A stretch of 17,869 nucleotides of DNA from JBMZCV01 sp049613665 (GCA_049613665.1 JBMZCV010000111.1:1-17869); one strand, 5' to 3'; shown: positions 7,521-15,162, counted from the first letter of the stretch. The notes: a model not told the origin generated them from the sequence alone. Made by a program: numbers and translations.

Positions 7521-8651
7521 ATGAGTTTCAAACTAATCAAAACAGACCCAGAAAGCAAAGCTAGAGCTGGCGAACTAAAAACAGCACACGGAACAATAGA
7601 AACACCGATTTTTATGCCTGTTGGCACAGTAGCTACCGTAAAAGCAGTGCATCAACACGAATTGGAAAATGATATTCAAGCCCAAATTATTTTGGGAAAT
7701 ACCTATCATTTATATTTGCGGCCTGGCCTCGACACACTTCAAAAAGCTGGCGGTTTGCATCATTTCAATGGTTGGCACAAGCCACTTTTGACAGATAGCG
7801 GCGGCTTTCAGGTTTATTCTTTGGCTCATAGACGCAAAATTACGGAAGAAGGCGTAAAATTTCAATCGCACATTGATGGCTCTCGACACTTGTTCACACC
7901 AGAAAATGTGATGGATATTCAGCGTGTCATTGGAGCAGATATTATCATGGCTTTCGACGAATGTACGCCCTACCCTTGCGAATATCACTATGCCAGAAGG
8001 TCGCTCGATATGACGCACCGATGGCTCAAACGCTGCCACACTCATTTTCATAACACTCAGCCACTTTACGGCCACGAACAATTTTTATTTCCAATTGTGC
8101 AAGGAAGTACCTATAAAGATTTGAGACGAAAATCTGCCGAAACTATCGCTAAATATGATAGCGTTGGCAATGCAATTGGTGGACTTTCGGTAGGCGAACC
8201 TGCCGAAGAAATGTATGCAATGACCGAAGTGGTCTGCGATATTTTGCCGCAAGAAAAAGCTCGTTATCTTATGGGCGTAGGCACACCTGTCAATTTGCTG
8301 GAAAATATCGCACTCGGCATTGATATGTTCGATTGTGTGATGCCTACCCGAAACGCAAGACATGGTTTGCTGTTCACTTCCGAAGGCGTTATTCATATCA
8401 AAAACAAGAAATGGGAAAACGATTTTTCGCCCATTGATGTCAATTGCCCTGCTCCAACAAGCCAATACCACACCAAAGGATATTTGCGACATTTGTTTAA
8501 AGCCAAAGAAGCTTTAGCAGGCCAAATAGCGAGTATTCACAATTTGAGTTTTTATTTATGGCTCGTCAAAACGGCACGACAACATATTTTGGCAGGCACT
8601 TTTGCGGCTTGGAAAAAAATGATGATTCCTAAGCTAGAAACGAAATTGTAA
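7521..8651 (+). CDS. tgt: tRNA-guanine(34) transglycosylase
   Basis: This 376-residue enzyme exchanges G34 for a queuine-type base in GUN-anticodon tRNAs (Asp, Asn, His, Tyr). It has the full TIM-barrel set: TDSGGFQVYS with D92 (general acid), MAFDEC with D146, PIVQG with Q194, GGLSVGE (220-226), and nucleophile D271 in MFDCVMPTRNARHG. The usual zinc site CxCxxC...H is degraded: C309 remains, the other two positions are A311 and S314, and H324 is retained. From memory, other Bacteroidota Tgt enzymes also lack these cysteines, so this is probably lineage-wide rather than a decay. It starts 12 nt after the HigA-type gene, implying co-transcription. No queuosine biosynthesis gene (queC-F, queA) is in the window. 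Confidence 0.95.
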   Translation: MSFKLIKTDPESKARAGELKTAHGTIETPIFMPVGTVATVKAVHQHELENDIQAQIILGNTYHLYLRPGLDTLQKAGGLHHFNGWHKPLLTDSGGFQVYSLAHRRKITEEGVKFQSHIDGSRHLFTPENVMDIQRVIGADIIMAFDECTPYPCEYHYARRSLDMTHRWLKRCHTHFHNTQPLYGHEQFLFPIVQGSTYKDLRRKSAETIAKYDSVGNAIGGLSVGEPAEEMYAMTEVVCDILPQEKARYLMGVGTPVNLLENIALGIDMFDCVMPTRNARHGLLFTSEGVIHIKNKKWENDFSPIDVNCPAPTSQYHTKGYLRHLFKAKEALAGQIASIHNLSFYLWLVKTARQHILAGTFAAWKKMMIPKLETKL

Positions 8652-8717
8652 AAGGCTTTTTGTTGAAAATTCACTTTTTTGTTTCAGAAAAAACATTTAT
8701 CTTAAAAGAAAAAAGAT

Positions 8718-8954
8718 ATGAATATCGAAAAATTAGATAAAACAGATTTAAAAAATATGATAAAAGAAGTTTTGAAAGAAGATAAAACTTTTTTGAAAGA
8801 AATAATTAATGAAATTCTTATTGAAGAAAAATTAATTGCTCCAAAACCTGAAGATGAAGAACTTTTAAAAGCACAAAAAAGGCGAAAGCGAGTAATTCAG
8901 ATAATTAATAACAATTTTTATGACTATGATGGTGTTTTTAAAGCTTTAGCATAA
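8718..8954 (+). CDS. Small helical protein, candidate antitoxin of the Doc/Fic toxin
   Basis: This 78-residue protein is highly charged and predicted almost entirely helical (Lys/Glu-rich, with EILIEEKLIAPKPEDEELL in the middle), followed by a basic RRKRVIQIINNN segment and the C-terminal FYDYDGVFKALA. Its TAA shares one base with the ATG of the doc-like gene (TAATG), so the two are translationally coupled; this position and size are those of an antitoxin. It does not look like Phd: no N-terminal Phd/YefM fold is recognisable. The Fic inhibitory motif [S/T]xxxE[G/N] is also absent. I do not recognise a named family. The C-terminal aromatic/hydrophobic tail is the likeliest part to dock on the toxin (inference). 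Confidence 0.65.
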   Translation: MNIEKLDKTDLKNMIKEVLKEDKTFLKEIINEILIEEKLIAPKPEDEELLKAQKRRKRVIQIINNNFYDYDGVFKALA

Positions 8955-9457
8955 TGAGTATAAAAAGTAATTATGAGTATTTATATAAAGAGGAAATAAT
9001 TCTCATTAATAAAATGACGATACAAAGACACGGAGGCAATTTTATGCCGCCTAAAAATTTTTTGCATGAATCGCCTTTAGATTACTTAGTTGAGATAATA
9101 GAAGCAGAAATGTATGGAGAAGCTTTATATCCAAGCATACATGAAAAAGCTGGCTTGTATATGTATAATATCATTGCCAATCATGTTTTTAGTGATGGTA
9201 ATAAAAGGACAGGTTTAGGTGCTGCTATGGCATTTATAAAACTCAATGACTTTAAATTGAAAAAAAAGTTAGATGCCATTTTTGATGAAAAAACAAATAT
9301 TTCTATTCCAAACAAAAAGTGCAATTCTAGCATGGAATTACTGATAGAATTTACATTGGCAGTAGCAGCAGGAAGTGTTAGTTTAGAAAATTGTCAAAAA
9401 TGGTTTCAAGCAAATATAATAGATGCTAAGCCACCTGTTAGAGCAGTAATTATTTAA
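8954..9457 (+). CDS. doc: Doc-type (death-on-curing) Fic-fold toxin
   Basis: This 167-residue protein contains the Fic-fold motif of Doc proteins, NHVFSDGNKRTG (H77, D81, N83, K84, R85), with HEKAGLYMYNIIA (63-75) as the typical preceding helix. In Doc the glycine of classical Fic HPFxxGNGR is replaced by Lys, and the enzyme phosphorylates EF-Tu instead of adding AMP; the Lys is present here. It is longer than P1 Doc (~126 residues), with extensions at both ends (residues 1-20; 110-167). It overlaps its presumed antitoxin by 1 nt, and a strong terminator follows. Confidence 0.85.
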   Translation: MSIKSNYEYLYKEEIILINKMTIQRHGGNFMPPKNFLHESPLDYLVEIIEAEMYGEALYPSIHEKAGLYMYNIIANHVFSDGNKRTGLGAAMAFIKLNDFKLKKKLDAIFDEKTNISIPNKKCNSSMELLIEFTLAVAAGSVSLENCQKWFQANIIDAKPPVRAVII

Positions 9458-9462
9458 TTTCT

Positions 9463-9505
9463 AAAAACAGCTATTTGATACCTCCTTTCAAATAGCTGTT
9501 TTTTT
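9463..9505 (+). terminator. Intrinsic terminator after the doc-type toxin
   Basis: A 16-bp perfect stem (9463-9478 with 9488-9503) with a 9-nt loop runs into a T tract through about 9505. It begins 6 nt after the stop codon and is the first terminator seen after the promoter at 5934. Confidence 0.9.
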
Positions 9506-9553
9506 GTTTCAACTTTTTAGCTCAAACTATCAAACGAAAACTAAGTTTTTGCG

Positions 9554-9561
9554 TAATTTTG
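9554..9561 (+). promoter_or_regulatory. Predicted -7 promoter box for the CotH-family gene
   Basis: TAATTTTG is an exact match to TAnnTTTG. There is no TTTG at the expected -33 distance. Transcription would begin near 9568, about 45 nt before the ATG. Confidence 0.5.
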
Positions 9562-9612
9562 TGATTTATCTTATCTTTCTCTTTAGATTAAGAAAAATCT
9601 AAAAACAACTTT

Positions 9613-12534
9613 ATGCTATTGATTCAGCCATCGTCGAAAAAACGAAAAAATTATATTCGCTATATTTTATTAGCTTCCCTCCTATTTTTTTTACTCTTTT
9701 TAGCAAAAAAATACAATCCTTATTTTCTGCACTCCAAAACAAATAATACACTCATTTTTTGCGATGCCGAAAAAGTAACTGATGATAAATTTTGGACAGC
9801 AAACCATGCTTTTGGAAATGGAAATACACAAAGCCATTTACAAGCACATAGCGGAAAATACGCTTGTCGACTCGACCAAAAAAATAAGTATGGCATGAGT
9901 TTCGTTTTAGAGCAGCCAAAAGTTGGCGACCGCTACAAAGTTTCAGTTTGGCGATACAAAGCGACTGCTGGCCAAAGCTTTTTAGCCATTAACGGCACAG
10001 AAAACCTAAAATATTACAAGCAAGAAAATCGCTTTACCATAAAAGATGAAAATGCTTGGGAGCAATTGCAACTGTATGTTAATGTGCCAAAATATGAGGG
10101 AAAAGGCAATTTAAAATTTTATGTTTATTTGGCCGATGCCGAAAATGTTTTTTTCGATGACTTAAAAATTGAAAAAATAGCACTTGATTCAACAAAACAA
10201 ACAGTTGATTTAATAAAACCGCTTCATTTGGAGTTGAAAGAAAAAGCCTACCAAAAAATAGTTGATAAAAGACAAAATGCTTTGTATGAAGGTTTTTTGG
10301 TGAGCGAAGACACAGATTGGGCGAAAGGACACATCAAAAATGAGCCAGAAAACCTGTCTGTTGAGTTGCGATTAAAAGGCGATTTCTTAGACCATTTACG
10401 AGGCGAAAAATGGTCGTTTCGCATCAAGGCAAAAGGCGATGCAGCTTGGAATAGGCTCAAAACTTTTTCGGTTCAAAATCCAGAAACGAGAGAATTTTTG
10501 AACGAATGGTTTTATCACAAATGGCTTGCACGAGAAGGCGTTTTGTCGCCACGATACGATTTTATGTCGCTCACACTAAACGAAAAAGATTTGGGAATCT
10601 ATGCTTTTGAAGAACACTTCGACAAGCAATTGCCCGAATTTAAGCAAAGGCGAGAAGGCGTGATTGTGCGATATGCCGAAGATGGCGTTTGGCTCGGTCG
10701 CAAGCGAGAATACGATGCGTTTGGCGAAATCATGTATCACCCACATCTGACAGACGCTTTCGAGTCGTCGCCTGCCGAGCCTTTCAAGTCTGGAAAAACT
10801 CAAAAAAGCAAAACGCTAAGTAAACAATTTGAATCTGCTCAAAGCCTTTTGCACCAATATAAATACAATTTGAAGCCGCCAAAAGCAATTTTTGATTTAA
10901 AAATGATGGCAAAATACTATGCGATTACTGATATTTTGCAAGCTTATCACGCCTTATTTTGGATAAACCAAAGATTTTATTACAATCCTGTTACGACCAA
11001 ACTAGAACCAATTGGATATGATGGTTTTAGTCATGCACCAAACTGGGTAAAACGGCCGTTTTTTGCTTATGGAACTTATCAGAGTGAAGCCAATATGAAA
11101 CCTTTTTTCAAAAACTTATTTTTGGACAAAGATTTTTTAGAGCAATATATTTCAGAGCTTTATCGTCTAAGTCACCCAAATTATATGCAGCAACTTTTCA
11201 GCGATTTGGAAAACGATATTTTTGAAAGAGAACTACTTATTCAAGAAGAATTTAATGAATATTCCTTTGATTATAAGCGTTTTGAAGAAAATGCAAAGAA
11301 AATTCATCATATTATTTTGCCTTTCAATAATGTAAGCATTCAAGCCTTTAAAGCAAAGAAAACGAAAAATGAGCAACAAATTTTGCAAGTTGTCAATTAT
11401 CACAAATTGCCTTTGCGTGTAATTGGTTTTGGCCAAAATGAAAAAATGATGCTAGATACTTTGAGCGAAAAAATTTGGTTAGAAGTACATAAAAAAAATC
11501 AAGTGCCTAAGTATTATGAAATGAAAACCAGCAAAAAAACAGATTTTATTTTTTATGAATTGTCTGGCATAGATAGCGTTTTTTATAGCCAAATTTCGGA
11601 GTGGCAACGGCCGCAAAATACTTTGGCACATCAAAGTTTGTGGGAAGATAAAACATGGAAAAAAAATAAGGCTTTTTCAGTTGATGAAAAAACAAAAAGC
11701 ATCATTTTTTATGAAGGAAAGCACGAAATTGAGAAAAATATCGTTATTCCAGAAAATTATACAATTAAAATTGGAGGAAACACACAGCTCAATTTCACAA
11801 AAAAAGCAGCTTTTATTTCCAAATCACCTGTTTTGATATTTGGAACAGCAGAAAAACCTATCAAAATAAGTTCGTCAGATGGAACGGCAAATGGCTTTAC
11901 GGTTTTGCAAACAAATGAAAAATCAATTTTGCATCATGTTGTTTTCGACAATTTCAATACCTTAAAACACAAAAATTGGCTGCTCACAGGAGCTGTTACA
12001 TTTTATGAAGCAGATGTAGATATACAACATTGCGTTTTCACGAAAAATAATTGCGAAGACGGCTTAAATTTAGTTCGCAGCAATTTTGAGATTAGTTTCT
12101 GTACGATTTCCCATACTTTTTCAGATGGTTTCGATGCCGACTTTTGCAAAGGAACAATAGCAGATTCTTATTTTTTGGCGACAGGAAACGATGGTATGGA
12201 TTTTTCGGGCAGTCAAATCACGATAAAAAATTGTGAAGTGAAACAAGCTGGCGACAAAGGCATCAGCGTTGGCGAAGAAGCGAAAGTCACGATTGTAACT
12301 GCTACTATTGATGGAGCAGTTATTGGCGTAGCTTCAAAAGACCTTTCTGTTTTGGCCATAAAAAACATTGACTTGAAAAACTGTAAACAAGGTTTTGCGG
12401 CTTATCAGAAAAAGCCAGAATATGGTGGTAGCAATATTGTTGTGAAAAATTATTCGGCTGAACAGGTAAAACATTTATATCAAGTTGAGGCAAATTCTAG
12501 CCTAATTTTGAAGGGAAAAAAGGTCGAAAATTAA
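9613..12534 (+). CDS. Membrane-anchored CotH-kinase family protein with C-terminal parallel beta-helix
   Basis: This 973-residue protein has an N-terminal membrane anchor at 17-31 (basic residues before it, so the bulk should face the periplasm). A carbohydrate-binding-module-like beta sandwich covers about 47-190 (GKYACRLDQ, YKVSVWRYKA, FFDDLKIEKI). A CotH domain covers about 205-560: ELRLKGDFLDHLRGEKWSFR at 251-270, LGIYAFEEHFDKQ at 327-339, VIVRY at 350-354, and YAITDILQAYHALFWINQRF with EPIGYDGF (candidate metal/catalytic D470). A right-handed parallel beta-helix covers about 690-960, with repeated ADVDIQHCVF / SNFEISFCTI / CKGTIADSYF / SQITIKNCEV rungs. CotH in Bacillus is a spore-coat protein kinase; here spores are not expected, and the substrate is unknown. 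The beta-helix suggests polysaccharide binding or turnover. It is monocistronic. Confidence 0.8.
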   Translation: MLLIQPSSKKRKNYIRYILLASLLFFLLFLAKKYNPYFLHSKTNNTLIFCDAEKVTDDKFWTANHAFGNGNTQSHLQAHSGKYACRLDQKNKYGMSFVLEQPKVGDRYKVSVWRYKATAGQSFLAINGTENLKYYKQENRFTIKDENAWEQLQLYVNVPKYEGKGNLKFYVYLADAENVFFDDLKIEKIALDSTKQTVDLIKPLHLELKEKAYQKIVDKRQNALYEGFLVSEDTDWAKGHIKNEPENLSVELRLKGDFLDHLRGEKWSFRIKAKGDAAWNRLKTFSVQNPETREFLNEWFYHKWLAREGVLSPRYDFMSLTLNEKDLGIYAFEEHFDKQLPEFKQRREGVIVRYAEDGVWLGRKREYDAFGEIMYHPHLTDAFESSPAEPFKSGKTQKSKTLSKQFESAQSLLHQYKYNLKPPKAIFDLKMMAKYYAITDILQAYHALFWINQRFYYNPVTTKLEPIGYDGFSHAPNWVKRPFFAYGTYQSEANMKPFFKNLFLDKDFLEQYISELYRLSHPNYMQQLFSDLENDIFERELLIQEEFNEYSFDYKRFEENAKKIHHIILPFNNVSIQAFKAKKTKNEQQILQVVNYHKLPLRVIGFGQNEKMMLDTLSEKIWLEVHKKNQVPKYYEMKTSKKTDFIFYELSGIDSVFYSQISEWQRPQNTLAHQSLWEDKTWKKNKAFSVDEKTKSIIFYEGKHEIEKNIVIPENYTIKIGGNTQLNFTKKAAFISKSPVLIFGTAEKPIKISSSDGTANGFTVLQTNEKSILHHVVFDNFNTLKHKNWLLTGAVTFYEADVDIQHCVFTKNNCEDGLNLVRSNFEISFCTISHTFSDGFDADFCKGTIADSYFLATGNDGMDFSGSQITIKNCEVKQAGDKGISVGEEAKVTIVTATIDGAVIGVASKDLSVLAIKNIDLKNCKQGFAAYQKKPEYGGSNIVVKNYSAEQVKHLYQVEANSSLILKGKKVEN

Positions 12535-12669
12535 TTTTTTTAAGGCTAAGATGGCCAACATTTGCAAATTTTATAGCCTTTTGAACTGAAAAATGGTATG
12601 TTTCCTTTGCCAAAAGGCGTTTTTTTTTATTCAACTGAGAATTGTTATAAAAAATGTCAGAATCATTGA
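12535..12669 (-). repeat. Interspersed repeat family 2, copy F1 (inverted)
   Basis: The reverse complement aligns over ~134 bp with the copy at 13258-13391, roughly 85% identical by eye. Shared blocks include GACATTTTTTATAA, CAGTT-AATAAAAAA, CCTTTTGGCAA, GAAACATAC, GTTCAAAAGGC, AAATTTGCAA and CTTAGCCT. It fills nearly the whole gap between the CotH-family gene and the TlpA-like gene. In plus orientation, GCC-AAAA-GGC at 12610-12619 followed by nine Ts, and AAGGCTA/TAGCCTT (12542-12548 with 12574-12580), could also work as transcription terminators for the CotH-family gene. Confidence 0.75.
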
Positions 12670-12685
12670 TACAAAAATAAAATAA

Positions 12686-13228
12686 ATGAAAAACTTATAT
12701 TTTTTACTACTCGCTTTTTTCTTTTTAGCAGCTTGCAATAGTGAGCAAAAAACAGCAAAGAAAGATGTGCAAAAAAATATTATGACTACAAATACCGCAA
12801 TTGATAGCACGAAAATAATTGTGAATTTGGAACAGATGCTAGCGCGTTTGGAACAAAAAAATGATACCGTTTATGTCTATAATTTTTGGGCGACATGGTG
12901 CAAGCCTTGTGTTGAAGAATTGCCTTATTTTGAGCAGTTGCAAGCCAACTATAAAGATAAAAAGCTAAAAGTAGTGTTGGTTAGCCTTGATTTTGCTGAA
13001 GATGTGAACAAAAAAGTCATTCCTTTTATGAAAAAAAAGCAGCTAAAATCAGAAGTTTTGCTGTTAGATGCTGGAAATCCAAATGATTGGATAGATAAAA
13101 TTAGTACAGAATGGTCTGGCGTTATTCCTGCTACGCTCATTGTGGCGAAAAACGGAACTCATCATGCTTTTTTTCAGCAAGAGTTTGATTATGAAAGCTT
13201 AGAAGAGCAAGTTTTACCTTTATTTTAG
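12686..13228 (+). CDS. TlpA-like thioredoxin lipoprotein
   Basis: This 180-residue protein has a lipoprotein signal (hydrophobic residues 4-15, lipobox LAAC with C17) followed by a short linker and a TlpA/ResA-like thioredoxin domain (about 45-175). The active site is FWATWCKPCVEELPYF (C72, C75), and the later SGVIPATLIVA supplies the cis-Pro loop. Such proteins are membrane-tethered thiol-disulfide reductases in the periplasm. No cytochrome or CcdA gene is adjacent. The gene sits alone between two inverted copies of repeat family 2, 16 nt and 29 nt from their inner ends, so it looks like a single-gene cassette. Confidence 0.85.
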   Translation: MKNLYFLLLAFFFLAACNSEQKTAKKDVQKNIMTTNTAIDSTKIIVNLEQMLARLEQKNDTVYVYNFWATWCKPCVEELPYFEQLQANYKDKKLKVVLVSLDFAEDVNKKVIPFMKKKQLKSEVLLLDAGNPNDWIDKISTEWSGVIPATLIVAKNGTHHAFFQQEFDYESLEEQVLPLF

Positions 13229-13257
13229 AAAAAAATTTCAAAACCCATTTTATTTTA

Positions 13258-13391
13258 TCAACGATTCGAACATTTTTTATAATAATTTTCAGTTTAATAA
13301 AAAACTCCTTTTGGCAAGCGAAACATACTATTTTTCTGTTCAAAAGGCCATTAAATTTGCAAGTATTGTGGCCGCCTTAGCCTAAAAAAAA
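13258..13391 (+). repeat. Interspersed repeat family 2, copy F2
   Basis: A full ~134-bp copy, in opposite orientation to F1, beginning 29 nt after the TlpA-like stop. It contains CCTTTTGG, AAACATACTATTTTT (13321-13335) and the closing GGCCGCCTTAGCCT. Just past its end, 13387-13401 repeats AAAAATAGTATGTTT in inverted form, a 15-bp perfect inverted repeat with 13321-13335 and perhaps a fragment of another copy. Confidence 0.75.
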
Positions 13392-13418
13392 TAGTATGTT
13401 TAAACCTTAAATAAAAAA

Positions 13419-13497
13419 GATATTAAGTGCCAAGCACCTATTTAATAAACGGCCGATTTGAGCTAACGTATTGATATTTAGTGTGTTAGTTTTCACA
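13419..13497 (+). repeat. Interspersed repeat family 1, copy D
   Basis: The best-preserved partner of the inverted copy at 4737. It reads TTAAGTGCCAAGCACC, then AATAAACGGCC, then GCTAACGTATTGATATTTAG and TGTGTTAGTTTTCACA. The two hairpins are AGTGC-CAA-GCAC(c) and CTAAC...GTTAG (13463-13467 with 13484-13488). It lies about 30 bp after repeat copy F2. Confidence 0.7.
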
Positions 13498-13583
13498 ATT
13501 TGTTGAATAAATATGTCCGACTACTTAATATCCGAATTGTTGTTTTATTTCACCCTTACAAAAAACAAACCCTTTCAATTATT

Positions 13584-14318
13584 GTGAAAAAAAAGCGTAA
13601 ACCCACAAAAAATCTATTTTTCAAACTTGTTGTTATTATTCTTTTATATACTGTGCTATTCAATTTTCTTTGGATATTCGATAGTACTTTGAGCAAAATA
13701 TACGATTTTGCAACCCAACAAGAGCGAGTCTCAGTTTTTAATAATGAAAGTTTTGAGCAAATTAGTTTTGAAGAGCTGCCAGAAAGCGAAAAACGAAAGT
13801 TTGAACATAGAACTTGCGAAAAGCAAGATTATGCAGGCATGATTTTTTTGAAAATATCGTGGTTTGAGCGATACAAAAATATCATTGGCACAACAAAAGT
13901 GTATAAATTATTGAATCCAAAGCGAATTTTAGAACATAAAGTTAAAATTCCTAATCTAAACAAAACACAATATCTGCTTATCGCTCCTGAAACGCTCAAT
14001 ATTTTTGAACAGCTTTTGCTCGAACTAGATAAAAAAGAACTAAATAGCAAAAATCTTACTATCGCTTCTGGCTTTAGAACACCTGCTTATAACAAAATAG
14101 TTGGCGGTGCAACTTGCAGTCAGCATCAGTATGGCACGGCTTTGGATTTGACAGTAGGCGACATCAATGATGATGGAAGTGCCGATAGGAAAGACCGAAA
14201 GTTGATTTATGATATTTTAGACAAAAAATTGGTCAAAAATAAAGGCGGAATTGGAAAATATAAACATGCTCCTCGTCTTATTCATTTCGATACGAGAGGA
14301 AAACGAGCGAGATGGTAG
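13584..14318 (+). CDS. Membrane-anchored M15-family (D-Ala-D-Ala carboxypeptidase-like) peptidase
   Basis: I place the start at GTG 13584, giving 244 residues and a textbook N-terminus: KKKRKPTKN followed by a membrane segment at about 11-32. The frame is open back to a TTG at 13500, which would add 28 residues and run into repeat D, so I prefer GTG. The M15A catalytic domain is at the C-terminus: ASGFRTPAYN (161-170), SQHQYGTALDLTVGD with zinc ligands H181 and D188, and LIHFDTRG with H234. A loop DINDDGSADRKD (193-204) resembles an EF-hand calcium site. The family trims peptidoglycan peptides or acts in amidase-like remodelling at the envelope. The next gene, a CRP-family regulator, starts 44 nt downstream. 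Confidence 0.75.
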   Translation: MKKKRKPTKNLFFKLVVIILLYTVLFNFLWIFDSTLSKIYDFATQQERVSVFNNESFEQISFEELPESEKRKFEHRTCEKQDYAGMIFLKISWFERYKNIIGTTKVYKLLNPKRILEHKVKIPNLNKTQYLLIAPETLNIFEQLLLELDKKELNSKNLTIASGFRTPAYNKIVGGATCSQHQYGTALDLTVGDINDDGSADRKDRKLIYDILDKKLVKNKGGIGKYKHAPRLIHFDTRGKRARW

Positions 14319-14362
14319 TACTGAGCTTTTACTTTTTTTAGGAAACAAATCATTCAAACGAA

Positions 14363-15031
14363 ATGGAAAAATATTGGGCTTTATCAAATATCAATGTGTA
14401 TAGCATTTTGTGTCCGCCGAAAGTGAAAGATTTTGCAAAAAAAAATGGCAATCAATATGGCAAAGGCGATATCATTTATACACAACATAAGATGGATAAA
14501 AAGGTATATTTGGTGAGCAATGGCAAAGTAAAATTGGTAAATTATGATGCAGAAGGCAATGAAGTTGTCAAACAAATTTTGACGAAAGGCGAGTTGTTTG
14601 GCGAAAGTGTGATACTTGGCCAAACCGAAAGAACAGAATATGCGGTTTCGTGTAGCAGCAAAACCTCGATTTGCTCTATGAGTTTGGTCAATATGCGAGA
14701 ACTCATGCGAGACAACGAGCGCTTTTCGACAGCTATTTACAAATTTATCGGTTTGCGATTTCGGAAAATAGAACGCCGTTTAGAATTGTTGTTGGGAAAA
14801 GATGTCACGGCACGCATTGCGAGTTTTGTGCATGATTTGTATGAAGAAGCAGGAGAAAAAAAGTTTTCGCACCCATTTTCGCAAAAAGATATAGCTGTGT
14901 TGTTGGCCACTTCGAGGGAATCAGTAGCCAAAGTAATGAATAGAATGAAAGATGAAAAAATAATTGATTATACGAGAAATGAGATTACTATTAAAAATTT
15001 AAATTGCTTAATGGAGCTGTCGAAAAAATAA
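14363..15031 (+). CDS. CRP/FNR-family transcriptional regulator
   Basis: This 222-residue protein has an N-terminal cyclic-nucleotide-binding fold (about 20-118) with GELFGESVILGQTERTEYAV (76-95). Here G80/E81 and R90/T91 align with the phosphate-binding cassette of CRP, so cNMP binding is possible. A dimer helix follows (about 118-146), then a winged HTH (about 150-215). The recognition helix SRESVAKVMNRM (184-195) keeps R185 and E186 of the CRP SRETVGR motif, with K190 in place of the last Arg. The FNR iron-sulfur cysteine cluster is absent (cysteines only at 17, 97, 104, 215). The gene is followed by a perfect CRP-type palindrome and the DoxX/YHS genes, its probable targets. Confidence 0.85.
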   Translation: MEKYWALSNINVYSILCPPKVKDFAKKNGNQYGKGDIIYTQHKMDKKVYLVSNGKVKLVNYDAEGNEVVKQILTKGELFGESVILGQTERTEYAVSCSSKTSICSMSLVNMRELMRDNERFSTAIYKFIGLRFRKIERRLELLLGKDVTARIASFVHDLYEEAGEKKFSHPFSQKDIAVLLATSRESVAKVMNRMKDEKIIDYTRNEITIKNLNCLMELSKK

Positions 15032-15063
15032 TTTTTTTACACTTTTTTGCACTTTTTTTGCAA

Positions 15064-15081
15064 GTGTGATGTAGCTCACAC
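15064..15081. promoter_or_regulatory. CRP-type operator GTGTGA-N6-TCACAC
   Basis: GTGTGATGTAGCTCACAC is a perfect 6+6 inverted repeat and contains the CRP consensus TGTGA-N6-TCACA exactly. Its centre (15072/15073) is about 42 bp upstream of the start predicted from the -7 box at 15102, the class II activator position. It also covers the place where a -33 element would lie, and no good -33 element is present. It lies 32 bp after the CRP-family gene, whose recognition helix keeps the matching Arg and Glu. Confidence 0.7.
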
Positions 15082-15101
15082 TTTTTGTGATTCTGATACT
15101 G

Positions 15102-15109
15102 TAATTTTG
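15102..15109 (+). promoter_or_regulatory. Predicted -7 promoter box for the DoxX/YHS operon
   Basis: TAATTTTG is an exact TAnnTTTG match. Transcription would start near 15114, leaving a ~50-nt leader before the ATG at 15163. The GTG at 15109 overlaps the box and is therefore rejected as a start codon. Confidence 0.6.
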
Positions 15110-15162
15110 TGGCATACAAAGCGACAAACACCTTTTTTCATTCACAAAAAAAATTAGCGAAC

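Noticed and set aside
8085..8492. Long minus-strand open frames opposite tgt (135 codons here, another at 7710-8081)
   Set aside because: tgt is unambiguous; these are antisense shadows with no motif.
12535..13391. Complete transposon around the TlpA-like gene
   Set aside because: No transposase, and no clear target duplication at the outer ends; only the inverted repeats can be supported.
13500..13583. TTG at 13500 as start of the M15 peptidase
   Set aside because: It would add 28 residues before the basic N-terminus and membrane helix and begin immediately after repeat D; GTG 13584 gives a standard anchored protein.
14363..15031. FNR-type oxygen sensor
   Set aside because: The N-terminal cysteine cluster needed for the iron-sulfur centre is missing, and the recognition helix is CRP-like.
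15109..15162. GTG at 15109 as start of the DoxX-like gene
   Set aside because: The codon overlaps the TAATTTTG promoter box, so it would precede the transcription start; ATG 15163 starts a normal membrane protein.
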